Below, piece by piece: positions 60,083 to 64,000 of a stretch of DNA of 64,000 nucleotides. Location of the stretch: positions 1-64,000 of the forward strand of contig JABWAU010000003.1 in NCBI GenBank assembly GCA_013360875.1, written 5' to 3'. A model generated the notes under the pieces. The model ran no database searches and was not told the origin of the DNA. It was given only the letters and a program-made list of their open reading frames with translations. Position 1 is the stretch's first letter, and each line of letters begins with the position of its first letter. Source of the stretch: Anaerolineales bacterium. Lineage in GTDB: Bacteria > Chloroflexota > Anaerolineae > Anaerolineales > Villigracilaceae. A program made the position numbers and the translations under genes.

Positions 60083-61381
60083 CTACCACGTCGCATTCAG
60101 CCAGCCGCGCAGTTCCATGGCTTTGACCACGCGCGAGATGGCGACCATGTACGCGGCGTCGCGCATGTACACGCCCTCTTTTTCGGCGGTTTGCAGCACT
60201 GCGTCGAACGCCAGGGTCATTTTGGTATCGAGACGTTGCAGCACTTCCTCCTTCGTCCAGTAGAAGTTCATGTCGTTCTGAACCTGTTCGAAGTAGGAGG
60301 TGGTGACGCCGCCCGCATTGCACAGAAAATCGGGGATGTTGAAGATCTTGTTCGTCTTGAAGAATTCGTCGGCTTCGATGGTGCAGGGACCGTTCGCCCC
60401 CTCCGCGATCACCTTGACGCGGCTGGACATCTTCTTCACAGTTTCGGCGTTGACGTGTCCTTCGATGGCGGCGGGAATTAGGACGTCGGCTTCCTTGGTG
60501 ATCCACGCTTCGCCGTCCTCCACAATGTAATCCGCTTCCTCGGCGGCTTTTCGATTGATCGTCCCGTACTGGTCGGTAATGGACATGAGGAAGCGCGGGT
60601 CAATGCCGCCCTTTTTGCTGTAGGTGTACGCCTTTTTATCGTGACGATCCCAGCAGGAGACGCAGGCGACCGTGCCGCCGAGCATTTCGATGAACCCGAT
60701 GGCGGCGTATTGCGCAACGTTTCCAAAGCCCTCGATGGCGGCGATGGCTTTGGTGGAGTCGATGTTCAGGTGTTTGAGGGCTTCACGCACAGTGTAGATC
60801 ACGCCGTACCCTGTGGCTTCCGTCCTGCCTTCTGAGCCGCCGCTGCCGACGGGCTTTCCCGTAAAGACGCCGGGGGTGTATTGACCGACGAGGCGGGAGT
60901 ATTCGTCCATCATCCAGCCCATCATCTGGGGGGTGGTGCCAACATCCGGCGCGGGGACGTCATTGCGCGGACCGATGTTCTTCCACATGGCGTCAACCCA
61001 GCCGCGGCAGATCTGTTCTTTTTCAGCCGCAGAGAGGGAGGAGGGATCGCACACTACGCCGCCCTTTCCGCCGCCGAGAGGGATATCGGCGACCGCGCAT
61101 TTCCAGGTCATCCACGTGGCGAGGGCGCGCACGGTGTCGAACGTCTCCGCGGGATGAAAGCGGATGCCGCCCTTGTTGGGTCCGCGCGCGTCGTTGTGCT
61201 GGACGCGAAATCCCTGGAAGACCTTTAGCGAGCCGTCGTCCATGCGGACGGGGATGCGAAAGGAGTATTCCCGCATGGGCCAGCGCAGGACTTCGCGCAC
61301 GCCGGGATCCAGTTTGAGCATCTCGGCAACCTGGTCGAATTGTTTTTGTGCCAATTCAAAGGCGTTGATTTGTTCTGACAT
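60083..61381 (-). CDS. gdhA: Glu/Leu/Phe/Val-type glutamate dehydrogenase
   Basis: 432 residues from MSEQINAFELAQKQFDQVAE, with AGGAG upstream. The family motifs are QHNDARGPNKGGIRFHPAET, the catalytic Lys region PLGGGKGGVVCDPSSL, and the Rossmann GFGNVAQYAAIGFIEMLGG. GKPVGSGGSEGRTEATGYGV lies before it. It interconverts glutamate and 2-oxoglutarate plus ammonia with NAD(P). A longer frame upstream lacks support. Probably a single-gene unit. Confidence 0.95.
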   Translation of the reverse strand: MSEQINAFELAQKQFDQVAEMLKLDPGVREVLRWPMREYSFRIPVRMDDGSLKVFQGFRVQHNDARGPNKGGIRFHPAETFDTVRALATWMTWKCAVADIPLGGGKGGVVCDPSSLSAAEKEQICRGWVDAMWKNIGPRNDVPAPDVGTTPQMMGWMMDEYSRLVGQYTPGVFTGKPVGSGGSEGRTEATGYGVIYTVREALKHLNIDSTKAIAAIEGFGNVAQYAAIGFIEMLGGTVACVSCWDRHDKKAYTYSKKGGIDPRFLMSITDQYGTINRKAAEEADYIVEDGEAWITKEADVLIPAAIEGHVNAETVKKMSSRVKVIAEGANGPCTIEADEFFKTNKIFNIPDFLCNAGGVTTSYFEQVQNDMNFYWTKEEVLQRLDTKMTLAFDAVLQTAEKEGVYMRDAAYMVAISRVVKAMELRGWLNATW

Positions 61382-61572
61382 TTCGTTTCTCCTGGAAGAT
61401 ATGTCGGGTAATGAGGAAAAATATAAACGGGCATCCCGGAACGGGCGCCCGCTTTTCGTCGAAATTATGTCGTCCAGTTTTCCATAATGATTTTCACCCA
61501 ATAAAGTTACGACTGCGACTTAACGTTATCACGAGAGTCAAAAACTCGTCAATATGACTAAAAGCAGTTTTT

Positions 61573-61604
61573 CCCGATAAAAAAGACCGGGGGTCGCCCG
61601 GTCT
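61573..61604 (-). terminator. Terminator overlapping the end of the 121-residue gene
   Basis: AGACCGGG and CCCGGTCT (61584-61604) form an 8-bp stem followed on the minus strand by TTTTTTATCGGG. The stem starts at the stop codon. Confidence 0.75.
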
Positions 61605-61969
61605 CATTCGCCTTCGTTTTCGTCTGCGTCGTCCTCGCCTCCCATGTCGAACTCATATTCCACTTTTTCGCGGTCGAGATAGACCCATAGCAGGAGGACA
61701 TGTCCATCTGGGGTTTCCACGTTGCGCGCCGCCATGATGGGGGCGGATTGCTCCACGCCCATGTCGTTTCGGTAATGCAAATGGATGGGAAGTTTCGCGT
61801 TCCACGCGCGGTAACAGCGTTCCACCAGCGCCGGGCCGTTGAAGGTACGCAGCCGCGTCAGCACCGGCACCGATAAGCCTGCGCTCTCGTTCAACCCCAG
61901 CGCCCAGCCGTCGTTGACCACCTCGAAAACGGGGGGAGGTCCTTCGATGATCGTGATTTTATCGTCCAT
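61604..61969 (-). CDS. Conserved hypothetical protein
   Basis: 121 residues, MDDKITIIEGPPPVFEVVND to a very acidic tail (GGEDDADENEGE). I recognise no family. It is soluble, with VPVLTRLRTFNGPALVERCY and LHYRNDMGVEQSAPIMAARN as its most distinctive segments. The Glu/Asp-rich end suggests a flexible tail. It ends at a terminator, so it is a single gene. Confidence 0.7.
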   Translation of the reverse strand: MDDKITIIEGPPPVFEVVNDGWALGLNESAGLSVPVLTRLRTFNGPALVERCYRAWNAKLPIHLHYRNDMGVEQSAPIMAARNVETPDGHVLLLWVYLDREKVEYEFDMGGEDDADENEGE

Positions 61970-62060
61970 AGTGACTGGGAATATACCACAAAAGGGGTCC
62001 GGTCATCATTACGAGATCGTCAGGTTTACGAGCCGAAGGTTACATACCGCGCGTTCGTTC

Positions 62061-62089
62061 TTGCGTTCCCTTCATGGGATGGGTATACT
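62061..62089 (+). promoter_or_regulatory. Promoter of the Ser/Thr kinase gene
   Basis: TTGCGT and TATACT are separated by 17 bp; the -10 box ends 9 nt before the ATG at 62099. There is no ribosome binding site. Confidence 0.5.
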
Positions 62090-62098
62090 TGATACTGT

Positions 62099-64000
62099 AT
62101 GGGACCCGAAAAGATCGGACGTTACGAAATCAAGGCGGAGTTGGGGCGCGGGGGCATGGCGACCGTCTATCACGGTTACGATCCGCGCTTCGAACGCGAA
62201 GTGGCGATCAAAGTCCTGCCATCCGAACTCCTGCATTCGGATCCGCAGTTCAAACTGCGCTTCGAACGCGAAGCGAAGATCATCGCCCAATTGGAACACC
62301 CAGCCATCGTGCCGGTCTATGACGTGGGCGACGAAGGCGGGCAGCCCTATTTCGTCATGCGCTACATGAACGGGGGCTCCCTTTCGGAACGCATCAAAGC
62401 CAAAGTGATGAGCGTCGAAGAAGCCGTGAAGATCCTCGGTCACATCGCCCCCGGATTGGACGAGGCGCACGCTAAGGGCATCGTCCATCGCGACCTGAAA
62501 CCCAGCAACATCCTGTTCGATACCAAAGGCACTCCCTACATTTCCGATTTCGGCATTGCCAAGTTATCGCAGGCGCAGGCAAGCGTCACCGGCAGCGCGA
62601 TCATCGGCACGCCTGCCTACATGGCGCCCGAACAAGCCTCCGGCGAAACGGTGGATGGGCGTTCGGACATTTACGCGCTCGGCATCATCCTGTTCGAGAT
62701 GCTGACCGGCAGGCAGCCCTACGAAGCCGATACACCCATGGCGGTTGCGATCAAACACATCACCGACCCGGTGCCGCACATTCTGGAAGCCAACCCCAAC
62801 CTCCCACCTGACGTGGAAATGATCATCCAGACGGCGATGGCAAAGAACAAGAATGACCGCTACTCGACCGCCGTGGACATGGTGGACGCTTTGCGCGCGG
62901 TCGGCTCCGGCGCCAGGACCCAGATGCGGACAAAAGTCGTAAAAGCGGCGCCCCGAACCGCCGTCGGGAATTTCCCCGCGCCGGTCGCGAAGAAACCCTT
63001 CAATGCGCTGTGGCTTGTCGTCATCCCTGTTCTTTTGTTGGGAATGATCGGGGGTGGATATATTATCTTCAACGGGATCAACCTTCCCGTTGGAACAGAA
63101 CCGCCCGTAGTCATCCCCTCACAGACCGCCGCGCCCGCCACGCCGACCTCCGAACCCACCCTCGAACCCACAAAGGAAGCAACTGCCGTCCTCCCGCCGC
63201 CTGTCAACCCGACGGACACGCCGCCCCCCACAAACACGCCCGCTCCGCAGATCCCGGTGATCGGCGGCGCGGACAAGATCGCGTTCGTCGCCAATAAGGA
63301 GATCTGGTTGATGAACGTGGACGGCTCGGACCCCATCCAGGTCACAAGCGACGGAGGCGAAAAGAGCGACCTGCAATGGCTAGATCGCGATACGCTCATT
63401 TTCATCAGCGGGAAGATTATAAAATATTACACCGTCTCGACCGACGTGGTGGATACGCTTACCGGTTTCCTCTCCGCGGTCACGTTGGACGCCTTCCAGG
63501 TCTCGCACGACGACACGCAGGTGATGATCGCCATGAGCAACGAGATCTTCGTGGCGCCGTTCGATTTCGAAAGATTCAGGAACGTCAAATCACGCAGCGA
63601 CCTGTTCGCCATGCAGGACATCTGCATCCTGCCCACGCGAGGCACCAAAGCCGCGCTCTCCGTCAAGGAGGCGCGCTGGTCGGCAGACGATAAACTCGTG
63701 GCGTGGCTTTACAAGGGCGTCGGCGGAGAGACCCTGCTCCAGTCGGAACAGGTAATGATCCTCGACGTGACCGGATGTAACCCCGAAATGATTGACCAGT
63801 TGGATAACTTCCCCGGCGCCCGCTTCACCCCTGTCGGGTATCAAAGCCGCGTCCTGCCGGACTTCGATTGGGACGGACGCGACCTATTCGTCTTTCACAC
63901 CTCCAGGCGGAACAACGGCTGGGGCGAGTTCTATCTTTACAACTGGATCACCCACAAACCAACGCTGGTCCACCCCGTCAACAACGCATGCTGTTACCGC
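62099..64000 (+). CDS. Membrane Ser/Thr protein kinase with a beta-propeller-like sensor (partial, C-terminus off the right edge)
   Basis: At least 634 residues. The kinase domain starts GRYEIKAELGRGGMATVYHG with the Gly loop, then VAIKVLPSELLHSDPQFKLR (Lys), IVHRDLKPSNILFD (catalytic loop), DFGIAKL and GTPAYMAPEQASGE. A helix near residues 300-325 (NALWLVVIPVLLLGMIGGGY) is followed by a Thr/Pro-rich linker and, from about residue 395, WD40/PD40-like repeats (KIAFVANKEIWLMNVDGSDP). The outside domain could sense a ligand and control the kinase. It begins 130 bp after the preceding gene, in the opposite direction. Confidence 0.92.
   Translation, partial: MGPEKIGRYEIKAELGRGGMATVYHGYDPRFEREVAIKVLPSELLHSDPQFKLRFEREAKIIAQLEHPAIVPVYDVGDEGGQPYFVMRYMNGGSLSERIKAKVMSVEEAVKILGHIAPGLDEAHAKGIVHRDLKPSNILFDTKGTPYISDFGIAKLSQAQASVTGSAIIGTPAYMAPEQASGETVDGRSDIYALGIILFEMLTGRQPYEADTPMAVAIKHITDPVPHILEANPNLPPDVEMIIQTAMAKNKNDRYSTAVDMVDALRAVGSGARTQMRTKVVKAAPRTAVGNFPAPVAKKPFNALWLVVIPVLLLGMIGGGYIIFNGINLPVGTEPPVVIPSQTAAPATPTSEPTLEPTKEATAVLPPPVNPTDTPPPTNTPAPQIPVIGGADKIAFVANKEIWLMNVDGSDPIQVTSDGGEKSDLQWLDRDTLIFISGKIIKYYTVSTDVVDTLTGFLSAVTLDAFQVSHDDTQVMIAMSNEIFVAPFDFERFRNVKSRSDLFAMQDICILPTRGTKAALSVKEARWSADDKLVAWLYKGVGGETLLQSEQVMILDVTGCNPEMIDQLDNFPGARFTPVGYQSRVLPDFDWDGRDLFVFHTSRRNNGWGEFYLYNWITHKPTLVHPVNNACCYR

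Overview
This 64 kb window is bacterial chromosome, about 57% G+C by eye. It is gene-dense and mostly on the minus strand, with many ATGA-type 4-bp overlaps between consecutive genes. The gene mix suggests Chloroflexota, probably class Anaerolineae: several GT-C type membrane glycosyltransferases, a DUF5671 multi-repeat protein, an R3H-type ATPase, Ala/Pro/Thr-rich lipoproteins and intergenic spaces filled with imperfect palindromes. This placement is inference; no rRNA or other taxonomic marker is present. I found no tRNA, rRNA, CRISPR array, phage or transposase gene.

Layout. 1-4.5 kb: Mrp-type Na+/H+ antiporter operon (CBS protein, mrpA, mrpB, mrpC and a partial mrpD running off the left edge). 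4.7-6.7 kb: two secreted or anchored SGNH-like proteins. 6.8-7.5 kb: a HEPN/MNT pair. 7.5-9 kb: degV and plsY, an acyl-phosphate lipid couple. 9-28.6 kb: a large surface-glycan locus. It holds dTDP-sugar genes (rmlB, rmlA, a MaoC hydratase, a WecE-like aminotransferase), a GDP-mannose dehydratase, a UDP-sugar dehydrogenase and epimerase, a flippase, GT2 and GT4 transferases, a methyltransferase-GT2 fusion, three large membrane GT-C-like proteins and an LPG-synthase-type membrane protein. 28.7-30.3 kb: tsaE-tsaB-rimI (tRNA t6A synthesis and ribosomal protein acetylation). 30.5-42.4 kb: housekeeping and single genes, including MscS, an HtrA protease, a cobalamin adenosyltransferase, a HET-C-like protein, the R3H ATPase and pdxS/pdxT. 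42.7-47.7 kb: a GntR-controlled envelope operon (SPFH, SdpI-like, ABC-2 transporter, CPBP protease, DUF4177-like protein) carrying two perfect parS cores. 47.8-64 kb: GT-C protein, histidine kinase, dnaN, DUF5671 protein, a ParB-fold/DUF4032/Usp fusion, pepF, small enzymes, glutamate dehydrogenase and a Ser/Thr kinase running off the right edge.

How it fits together. The glycan genes can make dTDP-4-keto-6-deoxyglucose and turn it into a 4-amino sugar. A hydroxyacyl-CoA-type MaoC enzyme is coupled translationally to that pathway, which resembles anthrose-like N-acyl sugar pathways. The locus also has the parts to assemble and flip a lipid-linked oligosaccharide. The 42.7-47.7 kb operon looks like a cell-envelope stress or peptide-immunity system. 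The two GTTTCACGTGAAAC sites in it, about 0.7 kb apart, suggest the window lies in the origin-proximal ParB-loaded domain, consistent with dnaN 5-6 kb away.

Most unusual structure. At least ten families of short palindromic or word-iterated repeats occupy the intergenic gaps. Two of them appear inside glycosyltransferase reading frames as in-frame inserts, like the intragenic palindromic elements of Rickettsia. One element at 53.8 kb is a palindrome with a second palindrome split between its arms. Several genes start about 6 nt after a TATAAT-like box and are probably leaderless.
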